Shown in pieces: positions 1-8,872 of a stretch of 64,000 nucleotides of DNA (the first letter of the stretch is position 1; every line of letters begins with the position of its first letter). The stretch comes from Desulfocurvibacter africanus subsp. africanus DSM 2603 (GTDB taxonomy: Bacteria; Desulfobacterota; Desulfovibrionia; Desulfovibrionales; Desulfovibrionaceae). The notes beneath the pieces were generated by a model that worked only from the letters and a program-made list of their open reading frames with translations, was not told where the DNA came from and searched no databases. Position numbers and translations under genes: made by a program. The stretch lies in assembly GCF_000422545.1 (NCBI RefSeq), contig NZ_AULZ01000008.1, positions 62,001 through 126,000 of the forward strand, in the 5' to 3' direction.

Positions 1-41
1 CGGGTTTTCCAACCTGGCGGTAACGACACGGAGCCCCATTC

Positions 42-1568
42 TTGCCACGGATGATTCACATGAGGCGGGCGTTCCCGGCCTTGCGGCCATCACGGAAGGG
101 ATTCGCACACTATTTACCCGACGGATGCAGCCCGGACGCCCCTAAGCGGCCGGACCGCTCCCGACGCATCTCTTATCCGCGATGGTTGCAGCGTCATGCG
201 GCGGCCTTGTGCGTGCTGCTTACGCTGCTGACCTGGGGGGCGACGGCCTGGGGGCAGGTCACTGTGCAGGCTCCACGGGATGCCGCCGAACCCGCCCGCC
301 CCATCCCCCTGGAGTCCGCGCCGGATGACCGGCTGGAAACGCGCATCCGTCAGACCTTTTCGCATATCGAGGCATTCCGGGGCATCCAGGTCGATGTCAC
401 CGACGGGGTCGTGCGCCTGTCCGGAGCGGCAGAGCGGGCCAGCGCGGCTCAAAGGGCCGAGGAGCTGGCCTCCAGGTTCGAGGGCGTGGCCCATGTGGTC
501 AACGATGTACAGGCCCAGGCCGAGCTGGAACGCCGGCTGGCCCCGGCCCTGCGCCGCCTGGGAGAGCTCTGGGACAGCCTGCTGGCCTCCCTGCCCATTC
601 TGGGCGTGGCCCTGGCCGTGCTGCTGGCGTTTGCCGTGCTGTCCCGTCTGCTGTTACGCTGGGACTGGCTCTGGGAGCGTATGGGCGCTGGTTTGCTCCT
701 GCGCAATATCCTGCGCAACCTGACGGCCACGCTCGTGATTATCGTCGGAGTGCTACTGGCCTTACAGCTCCTGGACCTGACGGCCCTGGTGGGCGCGGTG
801 ATCGGAGCGGCAGGCCTGTTCGGCTTGGCCTTGGGCTTCGCCTTCCGCGACGTGGCCGAGAACTACCTGTCCGGCATGCTGCTCGGCCTGCGCAGCCCCT
901 TCGGGATCGGCGACTACGTGGCCGTGGGCGACCTGGAGGGCAGCGTGCTGCGCCTTACCTCGCGCGAGCTGATCCTGATCACCCTGGACGGCAACCACGT
1001 GCGCATCCCCAATGCCGAGGTATTCAAGAGCACCATTATCAACTACATGCGCAACCCGCTGCGGCGCTTCGGCATCGAGGTGGGCGTTGGCACCGGCGAG
1101 GATTTGCGGCGCGTGCAGGAGCTGGGCTGCGCCGCCTTGGCGGCAATGAAGGGCGTGATGGAGGACCCGCCCCCGGTCATGTTCGTGGAGAGCCTCGGCG
1201 AGTACAACGTCATCGTGCGCTTCCACGGCTGGGTGGACCAACGCCGATACGATTTCCTCAAGGTGCGTAGCGAGGCCAAGCGCATCCTCAAGGCAGCCCT
1301 GGACGAGGAAGGCGTGGTCATGCCCATGCCCATGCGCGACATCCTCGTGCGCAGGCCGAAACAAGCCGAAGCCGAAACCGTGACGCCTCCCCCAACCAAG
1401 CCCGCAGCCAGGCAGTCCGGCAAGCCTCCCGTCAAGGACGAGGCCCGCAAGGCCGATGTGAGCCGCGAGGAGCACATCGACAAACAGATCAGAGACGAGC
1501 TTGCCGCCTCCAGCGAGGAAAATCTGCTGCAAGGCCAGAAAGAGGTCGGTAAAAAGCACTCGCGTTGA
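42..1568 (+). CDS. MscS-family mechanosensitive channel with N-terminal BON domain
   Basis: Predicted envelope channel of the MscS family, which opens under membrane tension and releases solutes during hypo-osmotic shock. A hydrophobic export-signal-like stretch (about residues 51-72, ending AWG-QV) is followed by a BON domain (about 95-160), which usually binds phospholipid or other envelope surfaces. Transmembrane helices follow at about 180-270, including the Gly/Ala-rich pore helix (GAAGLFGLALGFAFRD), then the MscS beta domain with FGIGDYV. The C-terminal tail (from about 450) is charged and proline-rich. The start is uncertain: a TTG at 42 has GGAG about 8 bases upstream, ATGs follow at 51 and 60, and about 48 residues precede the signal-like segment. 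A second MscS gene lies downstream in the same direction. Confidence 0.85.
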   Translation: MPRMIHMRRAFPALRPSRKGFAHYLPDGCSPDAPKRPDRSRRISYPRWLQRHAAALCVLLTLLTWGATAWGQVTVQAPRDAAEPARPIPLESAPDDRLETRIRQTFSHIEAFRGIQVDVTDGVVRLSGAAERASAAQRAEELASRFEGVAHVVNDVQAQAELERRLAPALRRLGELWDSLLASLPILGVALAVLLAFAVLSRLLLRWDWLWERMGAGLLLRNILRNLTATLVIIVGVLLALQLLDLTALVGAVIGAAGLFGLALGFAFRDVAENYLSGMLLGLRSPFGIGDYVAVGDLEGSVLRLTSRELILITLDGNHVRIPNAEVFKSTIINYMRNPLRRFGIEVGVGTGEDLRRVQELGCAALAAMKGVMEDPPPVMFVESLGEYNVIVRFHGWVDQRRYDFLKVRSEAKRILKAALDEEGVVMPMPMRDILVRRPKQAEAETVTPPPTKPAARQSGKPPVKDEARKADVSREEHIDKQIRDELAASSEENLLQGQKEVGKKHSR

Positions 1569-1758
1569 TCACGCCATCTCCGCAACTTGACTGAAACGCG
1601 CACTGACGGCTAGTTCTGCGCCATCCTTGCGCGCTTGATTTTCACCGCTCTGGGAAACACTCGACGATTTGTTCTCCGCCGACGGCGGCGAGCGCACGCC
1701 ATAGATCATTATGCGGCCATGTCCGACAAGGCTGCGCAAACATTAAGGGAGGACGGCA

Positions 1759-2679
1759 ATGGCAGCGGAGCCACTGCTCGGAAACACACTCGGCACGCAC
1801 CTCAGCACGGCAGGCGAATGGCTGCTTTCGAGCGGTCTGCGCATCGTGCTCGTCGCGGCGATCATGTACGTCGCATTGCGCGCCGCGCGCATCGTGGCCT
1901 TGCGCCTGTTCACGCTCTTCGCGGACAAGGACGACATCGAGATGAAGAAGCGTGCCGACACGCTGTCCTCGGTGGTGCGCGTGGGCCTGACCATTGCCAT
2001 CATGGCCGTGGGCCTGGTGAGCATCCTGGGCGAACTGGGCGTGCAGATCGGCCCGGTCCTGGCCGCGGCCGGCGTCGTGGGCTTGGCCGTGGGCTTCGGC
2101 GCCCAGCAGCTCGTGCAGGACGTCATCAGCGGCTTCTTCATCCTGCTGGAGGACCAGATTCGCGTGGGCGACGTAGTGGAAATCGCGGGCAAGAGCGGCC
2201 TGGTGGAGCGCGTCACACTGCGCACCGTGGTGCTGCGCGACATGACCGGAAGCGTGCATTACGTGCGCAACGGCCAGATCGATACGGTAACGAACATGAC
2301 CAAGGATTTCTCGTACTACGCCATGGATATCGGCGTGGGATACCGCGAGGATGTGGACCAGGTCATGGAGGTCATACGCGAAGTTGCAGCGGAATTGTGC
2401 GCCGACCCGGAGCTTGGGACGGACATCCTGGAGCCCATCGAGATCCTGGGCCTGGACAAATTCGCGGACTCGGCCGTGATCATCAAGGCGCGGCTCAAGA
2501 CCAAACCCATCCGTCAGTGGGCTGTGGGCCGCGAGTTCAACCGCCGGCTCAAGAAACGCTTCGACGCCGAGGGCATAGAGATCCCCTACCCGCACGTGAC
2601 CATGTATATGGGCCAGGACAGGCAGGGCGACGCTCCGTCATTGCTCATGAAGATCAAAAAGGAAGACGAGAAGGCCTGA
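1759..2679 (+). CDS. Small-conductance mechanosensitive channel (MscS family)
   Basis: A 306-residue channel close to the usual MscS length. It has two or three N-terminal membrane helices, then the pore-lining helix (about residues 95-120; GAAGVVGLAVGFGAQQLVQD), whose AVGFGAQ pattern is diagnostic. The cytoplasmic beta domain follows with RVGDVVEIAG and a C-terminal alpha/beta vestibule. AAGGGAGG sits just upstream of the ATG at 1759, which supports this start. It has no BON domain, unlike the neighbour at 42-1568, so the two channels are not simple duplicates. The gene runs directly into a G+C-rich, loosely repetitive sequence after its stop codon. Confidence 0.92.
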   Translation: MAAEPLLGNTLGTHLSTAGEWLLSSGLRIVLVAAIMYVALRAARIVALRLFTLFADKDDIEMKKRADTLSSVVRVGLTIAIMAVGLVSILGELGVQIGPVLAAAGVVGLAVGFGAQQLVQDVISGFFILLEDQIRVGDVVEIAGKSGLVERVTLRTVVLRDMTGSVHYVRNGQIDTVTNMTKDFSYYAMDIGVGYREDVDQVMEVIREVAAELCADPELGTDILEPIEILGLDKFADSAVIIKARLKTKPIRQWAVGREFNRRLKKRFDAEGIEIPYPHVTMYMGQDRQGDAPSLLMKIKKEDEKA

Positions 2680-2739
2680 TCGGCCTGACGACCGGAGCGG
2701 ACTGATAGATCTGATTGGCCTGTTCGGGCCGGGCGGCGC
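2671..2739. repeat. Degenerate short G+C-rich tandem sequence at the 3' end of the MscS gene
   Basis: From the last codons of the channel gene, variants of CCTGAnnGG recur at roughly 9-base spacing, first clearly (GGCCTGATC, GGCCTGACG) and then with decay. Similar short-period arrays occur at other gene ends in the window (near 18860, 24680, 29940 and 43405). The periodicity is approximate and was judged by eye. Confidence 0.4.
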
Positions 2740-2793
2740 ACTGGCTGGCAAAACCCTTGCGCATGCGGTCCGCGCCGAATCAAGCGCAGGCCG

Positions 2794-3297
2794 TCAACGG
2801 ATGAAGTAGCCCGCCACGCGCCACCGCCCGTTTTCGCGGCACAGGGTCAAGGTTTCGGTGGTATAGGGAACTTTATCGTAGACCGCGCCGAAGAGGATGA
2901 CCAGACACTCGCCTGCCGCGCCGGTCGGGCCGGTTTCGCGCGCATCGAGGGGCTTGCGGCTGGTGTTCGCGCCGAGCTCGCTCCGGGCTGCGGCCATGCG
3001 CCGCGCCCATTCCGCCTTGCCCAGACCCTGACGAAAGTCCCTACCGGCCTGTGTCCAGCTCTCGGCGTACTTGCCTGCATCCAGAAGCACCAGCCAGTCC
3101 ATGGCTGCATCCAGGGCATCGGCGGGCACGCCGGGGCGCGCCGCGTATGCCGGCCCGTTCAGCGTCAGGAAAAACGACAAAAGCAGGACTACGGTCAGAG
3201 CCGTAGCGCAAGCTCCGGCCGCACGCAAAATCAGCCCCCGGCCGGACGTGCCGGCGACCGGCCGGGGAGCAGCAGCATGCCCAACACCCGAAGGCAT
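2794..3297 (-). CDS. DUF4019-like exported protein
   Basis: A 167-residue protein with a hydrophobic N-terminal segment (about residues 27-50, ending in AYA) that looks like a signal peptide or anchor after a longer than usual N-terminal region. The rest has the pattern of the DUF4019 family: WLVLLDAGKYAESW early, a central basic segment with GANTSRKPLDARE, and the closing GRWRVAGYFIR strand. The function of the family is unknown. Its ATG overlaps the stop codon of the FKBP gene (TGATG), so the two are probably translated from one message, which hints at a cell-envelope role shared with a folding factor. Confidence 0.75.
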   Translation of the reverse strand: MPSGVGHAAAPRPVAGTSGRGLILRAAGACATALTVVLLLSFFLTLNGPAYAARPGVPADALDAAMDWLVLLDAGKYAESWTQAGRDFRQGLGKAEWARRMAAARSELGANTSRKPLDARETGPTGAAGECLVILFGAVYDKVPYTTETLTLCRENGRWRVAGYFIR

Positions 3298-3731
3298 CAG
3301 GCTTGGGAGATTTCCACGAGCTTGAGGTCGAACATGAGATCCTTGCCGGCCAGGGGATGGTTGGCGTCCAGGGTTACGGTATCGTCGGTGATGTGCGTCA
3401 CGGTGACGGTGGTCGCGCCGCCGTCCTCGCCGCGCAACTGCAGCATCTGGCCGACCTCGGGCTGGATGTCTTCCGGAATCTGCGCCTTCTGGATCTCGAT
3501 GCGCATTTCCTCGTTATAGTCCCCGTAGGCCTCGCCGGAGGGGATGGTGACTTCCTTGCTCTCGCCTTCCTTCATGCCGACTATGGCTTCCTCGAAACCG
3601 GGGATGACCATGCCGCCGCCCACGGTGAACTCCAGAGGGTCGCGTTCGAGGGACGAATCGAAAACCGTGCCGTCTTCAAGCTTGCCCGTGTAGTGAACCT
3701 TGACGGTATCGCCGTTCTTCGCCTGCGCCAT
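3297..3731 (-). CDS. FKBP-type peptidyl-prolyl cis-trans isomerase, SlyD-like
   Basis: Peptidyl-prolyl isomerase and chaperone of the FKBP/SlyD type, 144 residues and cytoplasmic (no signal peptide). The FKBP core is visible in [20 protein letters not shown] and [16 protein letters not shown]. The chaperone insert-in-flap domain follows from about residue 70 to 120, and [18 protein letters not shown] closes the FKBP sheet. The histidine/cysteine-rich tail of E. coli SlyD, used for nickel delivery, is absent. GGAGGAAACAT precedes the start codon. The stop overlaps the start of the DUF4019 gene. Confidence 0.93.
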   Translation of the reverse strand: MAQAKNGDTVKVHYTGKLEDGTVFDSSLERDPLEFTVGGGMVIPGFEEAIVGMKEGESKEVTIPSGEAYGDYNEEMRIEIQKAQIPEDIQPEVGQMLQLRGEDGGATTVTVTHITDDTVTLDANHPLAGKDLMFDLKLVEISQA

Positions 3732-3886
3732 ATGTTTCCTCCGCTGCGCCGGGGCGGCCCCCGGACGGTTGTTTGTTTGGCAGACAGAGGCAGCTGCGGC
3801 CGCCGGCCTGCAAATCAGGGCAGCCTACTCCAGGGTGATGGGCTGGGCAAACATTTTCCGGGTGGCGCAGCCCGCCCGCTCAAATG

Positions 3887-3920
3887 TAAAAGGCGCGGCC
3901 TCCGTGCGGAAACCGCGCCT
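3887..3920 (-). terminator. Probable rho-independent terminator of the acyltransferase gene
   Basis: An 8-bp stem (AGGCGCGG at 3891-3898 with CCGCGCCT at 3913-3920) followed, when read on the minus strand, by TTTTA. It lies about 100 bases past the stop of the minus-strand acyltransferase gene. The remainder of 3732-4019 shows no gene. Confidence 0.55.
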
Positions 3921-4019
3921 GCGCTTGCTCAATGAATTCGCGTGATCGCCCGGCTCAGGGCGAACTGCCTCTGAGGCCAGAAGGAGGCAACGCCATCCCC
4001 GGTTCTTATGCGCTCTGCT

Positions 4020-5831
4020 TCAGCTCGCCTTGTCCGTACGCTGACCCTTGTGCAGGGCCAGGAACTGCGTGGCGGCCTCGACACCCATGTGCTTGCCCAA
4101 GGTTTTGGGATCGGTCTGCAGCAGATCGACCAGGATGAGCCCGTCCAGGGCGCCGGCGAACTCGGGGTCCACGTTGAAGGCCAGAATCTTGCCGCCGAGT
4201 TTCAGGTACTGACGCAGGAGCACGGGCACGCCCTTGCGGTCCTTTTCTATCTCGCTGATGAAGTCGCCCAAATCCTCGATGTTGCAGCACAGCCGGCACA
4301 GCTCGCGCCAGTTGGGGCCGGCATCGAGCCTGGGCGGCAGCTTGGCCTTGACCATGCCGCCCACCCGCTCGCGGGCGTGGGTGTTCAGGAACTTCACCAT
4401 CAGGGCCTTGGAGAACGGCGCGTAGCTGTTGGAGATGCTCACCGGACCGAACAGGTAGCGGTACTGCATGTTGCGGCCCAGAAAGATGCCGATGCCCTTC
4501 CACAAAGTGAGCAGCGGAAGGTAGCTCTTCTGGTACTTCTTGCGCACGAAGGAGCGGCCCAGCTCCAGGGCAGGAGAGATCTGCTCCAGGAACTCGCGCC
4601 TGTAGCGGAAGAGCGTGTTGGTGTAGAGCCCGCTTGGCCCGACACGCGCCAGGATTTCGTCCGTGGGGCCCAGACGGTAGGAGCCGGCGATCTCGCGGTC
4701 CTGACGATGCCATAGGCACAGGTGCCAGTAGTAGTCGTCGTACTGGTCCAGATCGCTGGCCTTGCCCGTGCCCTCGCCCACCTCGCGGAAGGTCTCTTCG
4801 CGCAGCCGCCCCAACTCGAGGACCGTGTTGGGCAACTCGCTTCGCCGGCCCAGGAACAGGGTATATTCGTTGTTCTCCCAAAGGATGGATTTTTTGGACA
4901 GGCTGGCGATCTCGGCCTCGATGAGGGCCGGAGCCACGGGCGGGGCGATGGGCTCGCCGACCACGGCCTTGCGCGCGATTCGGGCCGCCGGGGCGACCTC
5001 CGGCTTGCGGTGCTTGAGGATGTAGGTGCGCTGGCGCAGGAAATCCACCAACTGCTCGTCCGTATCGAAGCTCTCGAACTTGGAAGGCTGAATGAGGCTG
5101 CCGATGCGCACGTCGATGACGCCCTCCCGCCGGTTGAGCAGTTCGCGCGGGAGCATGGCCGTGCGCAAACGGGGGTGGATGAGGCCGAGCATCTGGAAGA
5201 GCGGGCTGTTGCAGCCATCGAAGTACACGGGCAGCACGGGCACGCCTGCCTTGCGGGCCATGCGCGCGATTGTAGTGCTCCACTGCGGGTCCTCCACGCT
5301 GCGCTTGCGCACGTTGAGCGAGGAGACTTCGCCGGCCGGGAACACGCCGAGCATGCCGCCGCTCTTGAGCCAGCGCAGGCTCTCCTTGAGCGGGCCGATG
5401 TTCCTTTTGTGGGAGCCGCCGGCCCCGAAGGGGTCCACCTGGATGAGCAGCTCGCGCATCTCGGGAATCACGGACAGCATGTAGTTGGCCATGAGCTTCA
5501 CGTCCGGCCGAGCGGAGCGCAATACCGAGCCGAGCACCACGCCCTCGATGGCTCCGAAGGGATGGTTGGCCACTACGAGCACCGGCCCTTGGGTCGGGAT
5601 AAGCGAAGCATCCTCGAAGGAGAGGTTTATGCGCACGCCCATATGCCGGAGCGAATCGGTCATGAAAGTGGGCAGATCGCGCTTGTCCACGGCGGAATAG
5701 ATGTCGTTCAGCTTGGACAGGCAAAGCAGCCTGCTGAGAGGCGGTCTGACCAGATGGAAGAGCCGCTTCTTGATGCTTCCCCGGATCGGGACGTCGAGAC
5801 GCAACAACTTTTCCTGATGTGCCTGTGGCAT
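4020..5831 (-). CDS. Two-domain acyltransferase (PlsC-type plus ornithine N-acyltransferase/GNAT-type), OlsF-like
   Basis: A 603-residue fusion. Residues about 70-260 are a PlsC/LPLAT O-acyltransferase domain of the putative-hemolysin type, with NHPFGAIEGV (His90) as the catalytic block, FGAGGSHKRNIG and FPAGEVS as later blocks. Residues about 310-590 resemble the GNAT-like N-acyltransferase domain of OlsB-type proteins (ELGRLREETFREVGEG, then DDYYWHLCLW and EIAGSYRLGP). In the OlsF family such fusions make ornithine lipids: the C-terminal domain acylates the amino acid and the N-terminal domain adds the second acyl chain. Whether this protein makes ornithine lipid or another acyl-amino lipid is inferred only from architecture. 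It is a single gene with its own terminator, divergent from the receiver gene. Confidence 0.8.
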   Translation of the reverse strand: MPQAHQEKLLRLDVPIRGSIKKRLFHLVRPPLSRLLCLSKLNDIYSAVDKRDLPTFMTDSLRHMGVRINLSFEDASLIPTQGPVLVVANHPFGAIEGVVLGSVLRSARPDVKLMANYMLSVIPEMRELLIQVDPFGAGGSHKRNIGPLKESLRWLKSGGMLGVFPAGEVSSLNVRKRSVEDPQWSTTIARMARKAGVPVLPVYFDGCNSPLFQMLGLIHPRLRTAMLPRELLNRREGVIDVRIGSLIQPSKFESFDTDEQLVDFLRQRTYILKHRKPEVAPAARIARKAVVGEPIAPPVAPALIEAEIASLSKKSILWENNEYTLFLGRRSELPNTVLELGRLREETFREVGEGTGKASDLDQYDDYYWHLCLWHRQDREIAGSYRLGPTDEILARVGPSGLYTNTLFRYRREFLEQISPALELGRSFVRKKYQKSYLPLLTLWKGIGIFLGRNMQYRYLFGPVSISNSYAPFSKALMVKFLNTHARERVGGMVKAKLPPRLDAGPNWRELCRLCCNIEDLGDFISEIEKDRKGVPVLLRQYLKLGGKILAFNVDPEFAGALDGLILVDLLQTDPKTLGKHMGVEAATQFLALHKGQRTDKAS

Positions 5832-6266
5832 GGAATCCCCTGCAAGACGGTTATTATTCGCCGTATGATTCAGGTCTTCGACCAGGCATATGCCGCTTCG
5901 ACTGTTACGGTTGCGTCGCGATCAATTTACTATTGCATGCTGCTTTGCGATGTTTGATGATTTTTCGCTGTTGGGATGGCCAGCGTTTTGTTGAACCGGA
6001 CAGGAGTTTCCTGAAAGTTTTGACAAATTGGTCCGGCAACCCCGGCCTCCCGGCTGCCCTCCGGCAATTTTCGCGGGAATGATATGCCCTTCCCAGCCCT
6101 GCGGCAAATCCGCCGCCAAGTCCGGCGTTTCACCGCTTCCGGCCTGATATGGGCATACGGCTTGGGCCAAGGCGATCCGACCGATCTGCGGCAAGTGAAG
6201 ACATTGATTTTCGCGGCCAAACCGGACATAGTGCCTGCACGTCCATGGGACGACATGGAGGATACC
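5832..6266. other. Intergenic region between the divergent acyltransferase and receiver genes
   Basis: About 435 bases of lower GC content separating two divergent genes, so it should hold both promoters. A TTGACA is present near 6021 but I see no convincing -10 box at proper spacing. An open frame upstream of the receiver start exists but lacks family-like sequence and a ribosome site. Confidence 0.4.
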
Positions 6267-6698
6267 GTGAAGGACAAAGCCTTGCGCGCCTTGATCGTGG
6301 ACGATGATTTCTACTGCCGCAGCTACCTGCAGGAAATTCTGCATCCCTACGCATACTGCGACATCGCCGTGAACGGCGATGAAGCCATCTTCGCCTTTCG
6401 CCGGGCCTGGTCCGAGAACAAGCCCTACGACCTCATCTGCCTTGATCTGGTCATGCCCGAAATCGACGGCCACAAGGCCCTGCGCGAGATAAGGGCCATC
6501 GAGAAAGAGATGGGCCTAGCCAAGGACAAGCAGGTCAAGATCATCATCACCACCGTGCTCGACAATAGCAAGGAGACCCACGACGCTTTCTTCCTGGGCG
6601 GCGCCACCTCCTTCCTGGTCAAACCCATCGACGAAAACATGCTCCTGGCTGAACTGCGCAAGCTTGGAATCATCGAGGCCAGTCCCCAGACTACCTAG
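6267..6698 (+). CDS. Stand-alone response-regulator receiver protein (CheY-like)
   Basis: A single receiver domain of 143 residues with the usual features: acidic pair in ALIVDDD, phospho-acceptor Asp in ICLDLVMPEIDG, Thr/Ser in IIITTVLD, and Lys in FLVKPID. No output domain follows, so it probably acts by protein contact, as CheY does, or as a phosphorelay intermediate. I chose the GTG at 6267 because GGAGG lies 5 bases upstream; an ATG at 6255 and longer upstream frames are possible but unlike receiver domains. A strong terminator follows. Its partner kinase is not evident; a CheX-type phosphatase gene lies about 6 kb away. Confidence 0.9.
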   Translation: MKDKALRALIVDDDFYCRSYLQEILHPYAYCDIAVNGDEAIFAFRRAWSENKPYDLICLDLVMPEIDGHKALREIRAIEKEMGLAKDKQVKIIITTVLDNSKETHDAFFLGGATSFLVKPIDENMLLAELRKLGIIEASPQTT

Positions 6699-6728
6699 GC
6701 GGCATCCCCGCTATTAGACGACTTCCTG

Positions 6729-6753
6729 AAACCCGGCCCTGCCGGGTTTTTTC
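6729..6753 (+). terminator. Rho-independent terminator after the receiver gene
   Basis: A perfect 9-bp stem (AAACCCGGC with GCCGGGTTT) with a 3-base loop, overlapping a run of six T on the plus strand. It lies about 30 bases past the receiver stop codon. Confidence 0.9.
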
Positions 6754-6882
6754 TTGACTCCTCCCGAACTATCCCGGCTTGATGTTCCGCTTGGCCGGCC
6801 CTCTGCGCAGGGCCAGCTAACCTAAATGCATTTCCGCTAATATTAAGGGGGAAGCACGCCAAGGGCTGTACACGCAATCATA

Positions 6883-7770
6883 ATGCACCGTAACGGCCGT
6901 AGCCGTCCGAACCTTACCCGCGCAGTTTTGGGCGCGGCCTGTCTGGCGGCTTTGTTGATATGCCTATCTTGCGCGCCCAAGGAGCCAAGGTGGACCCAGC
7001 CTGGCGCATCTTTCATGGCCCTGGACCTGGACCAGGCCGATTGCCGGGCCACGGCCGAAGCCATGGCCCGCGAGGCCTCCGCGCTAAGGCAGCGGCCACC
7101 TCCTGACACGGCCTGGCGCATCTATCTGCGCTGCATGTCCAGCAAAGGCTGGGTGGCCGACAAAGTCGATGACTCCGACACACCCTTGCTCTCCAGCAAT
7201 GAACATCGCGGGTCCAGGGGCGCGCGCGCCCCTGATGGGAGGGGCTTGGGGAGGGCAACGCCCTCCCCAACTCTTGCCCAGGCCAATTGCACCGACGCGC
7301 CAAGTTTGGCCGGCGAGGAAGTTCAGCCACCCAAAGGGTTTGTCCTGGTGGAGCGTTCGCTTCACGGCCTAGGACCGGCCATGTCCTGCGCGTACAGATA
7401 CCATGGTCTTCAAGGCGCAATCCTTAGCCTTGAGAGCCAACGCAACGAAGACGGCTTTCTGCCGGTGGCAGCTCCCGTGGGACCTGGCTTTCTGCTCGTG
7501 GATCGCGGGCATGATGCGGTTGGCGATCTGAAAGTTTCCTGGGCCGCCACGACCGGGCGACGCAACGGCACGGGTATTCGTAGTTTCACGGCTTTCGCGC
7601 TCGTCGGCGATGGGCGGGAACGGCTGGCCGTAGCCGTGGCGGCTCCATTGGCGGCAAGCGGCGGGCCTGTCCTGCCTGGGCTGCACATTTCGCATGAGCG
7701 GCGCGAGTCATTGCTGGATATGGCCCATACGTGGCGAGAGTGGCTTGCAAGGGCGCTGGACCGACAGTAA
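6883..7770 (+). CDS. Putative lipoprotein with an in-frame palindromic repeat insertion
   Basis: A 295-residue hypothetical. The N-terminus has basic residues, a hydrophobic run and LLICLSC-APK, consistent with a lipoprotein signal and lipidation at Cys30. A short motif DQADCRATAEAM...YLRCMSSKGW (about residues 50-92) recalls small outer-membrane lipoproteins with a CMxxKGW ending. Residues about 106-132 are encoded by a copy of a dispersed palindromic element that also occurs at 16084-16159 and inside rlmD; this stretch is rich in Gly and Arg and is probably a surface loop. The region after it (from about 145) contains no recognised domain. Function unknown. Confidence 0.65.
   Translation: MHRNGRSRPNLTRAVLGAACLAALLICLSCAPKEPRWTQPGASFMALDLDQADCRATAEAMAREASALRQRPPPDTAWRIYLRCMSSKGWVADKVDDSDTPLLSSNEHRGSRGARAPDGRGLGRATPSPTLAQANCTDAPSLAGEEVQPPKGFVLVERSLHGLGPAMSCAYRYHGLQGAILSLESQRNEDGFLPVAAPVGPGFLLVDRGHDAVGDLKVSWAATTGRRNGTGIRSFTAFALVGDGRERLAVAVAAPLAASGGPVLPGLHISHERRESLLDMAHTWREWLARALDRQ
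7201..7275 (-). repeat. Type A palindromic element inside the lipoprotein gene
   Basis: Two adjacent hairpins, GGGTCCAGGGGCG...CGCCCCTG and GGGGAGGGC-AAC-GCCCTCCCC, in the opposite orientation to the copies at 16084-16159 and 60141-60213. It keeps the reading frame of the host gene open. The element is about 75 bases long. Confidence 0.85.
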
Positions 7771-7806
7771 GTCAAACAGGTGCAATACGAAAATATGGAG
7801 GCGCGA

Positions 7807-8769
7807 ATGAACATAGTGGTCCTGGATGGAAAGACCCTGAACCCCGGAGACAATCCATGGGATGAGTTGGCCGGCCTTAGCGAGCTGACGGTGCATGACC
7901 GCACCGCGCCGTCCGAGGTTGTGGAGCGCGCCCGCGATGCGGATATCCTGTTGACCAACAAGACGCGCCTGCCTGCCGAAGTCATCGAGGCGTTGCCCAA
8001 GCTGAAGCTCGTCTCGGTGCTGGCCACGGGCTACGACGTGGTGGACGTAGCGGCCTGCGCCAGGCGCGGGATTCCGGTCTCCAACGTGCCGGGCTACGGC
8101 ACGGCCTCCGTGGCCCAGCATGTCTTCGCGCTTATCCTGGAGCTGGCCAACGAGGCGGGCGTTCATGACGCGGCGGTCAAGGCCGGCGAGTGGCGCGGCC
8201 CGGACTGGTGCTTCTGGAAACGTCCCGTGCTGGAGCTGGCCGGCAGAACCATGGGTATCGTGGGCCTCGGCTCCATCGGCCGCGCCGTGGCGCATCTTGC
8301 CCATGCCTTCGGCATGCGCGTGGTGGCCAATTCTCGCAGCCGTCGTGACCCGCTGCCCTATCCGGGCTTCGCTTGGCTCGATCTGCCCGAGCTGTTCGCC
8401 GTGTCCGACGTGATTTCCCTGCACTGCCCCCAGACCAAGGACAACGCGGGCTTTGTGAATAAAACGCTGCTTGAGCGCATGAAGCCCGAAGCCATGCTCG
8501 TCAACACGGCCCGCGGCGGGCTCGTCAACGAGGCCGACCTGGCCGGCGCGCTCAATGCCGGAGCCATACGCGGCGCTGGCCTGGACGTGGTCTCGGTCGA
8601 GCCCATCCGGCCAGACAACCCGCTGCTCATGGCGCGCAACTGCATCATCACCCCGCACATGGCCTGGGCCTCACGCGAGGCGCGCAGGCGGCTCATGGTC
8701 GTCACCACCGACAACGTGCGCGCCTTTCTCGCCGGCAAGCCGCTCAACGTGGTCAATGGCCTGACGTAA
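7807..8769 (+). CDS. D-2-hydroxyacid dehydrogenase, glycerate/hydroxypyruvate reductase type
   Basis: NAD(P)-dependent D-isomer 2-hydroxyacid dehydrogenase of 320 residues, cytoplasmic. The Rossmann motif GIVGLGSIG is at about 150-158. Catalytic residues are visible: Arg in NTARGG, Glu in VVSVEP and His in ITPHMAW. The block WCFWKRPVLELAGRTMG matches the glycerate dehydrogenase (HprA) branch, so reduction of hydroxypyruvate or glyoxylate is the likely reaction; exact substrate cannot be read from sequence. Start at the ATG at 7807 because ATGGAGG lies just upstream; an in-frame ATG further up has no ribosome site. Confidence 0.9.
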   Translation: MNIVVLDGKTLNPGDNPWDELAGLSELTVHDRTAPSEVVERARDADILLTNKTRLPAEVIEALPKLKLVSVLATGYDVVDVAACARRGIPVSNVPGYGTASVAQHVFALILELANEAGVHDAAVKAGEWRGPDWCFWKRPVLELAGRTMGIVGLGSIGRAVAHLAHAFGMRVVANSRSRRDPLPYPGFAWLDLPELFAVSDVISLHCPQTKDNAGFVNKTLLERMKPEAMLVNTARGGLVNEADLAGALNAGAIRGAGLDVVSVEPIRPDNPLLMARNCIITPHMAWASREARRRLMVVTTDNVRAFLAGKPLNVVNGLT

Positions 8770-8872
8770 ATCTATAGCGGCCTTTCCAAAGCCGGGTGAA
8801 AGGGCTAAGCAGGGGCTATTGGCTGGAGGACCGCAATTTTGCGGCCCCGTACAGGGCTCGGGAGAAAAGAGC

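Noticed and set aside
5922-6473. A 183-codon minus-strand frame opposite the receiver gene
   Set aside because: Antisense to a clear receiver domain, no ribosome site and no family-like pattern.
8770-8872. Possible riboswitch in the leader of the hybrid kinase gene (AAAGCCGGGTGAAAGGG resembles part of a cobalamin-type core)
   Set aside because: Only a short piece fits, the leader is too short for the full structure, and the other conserved segments are missing.
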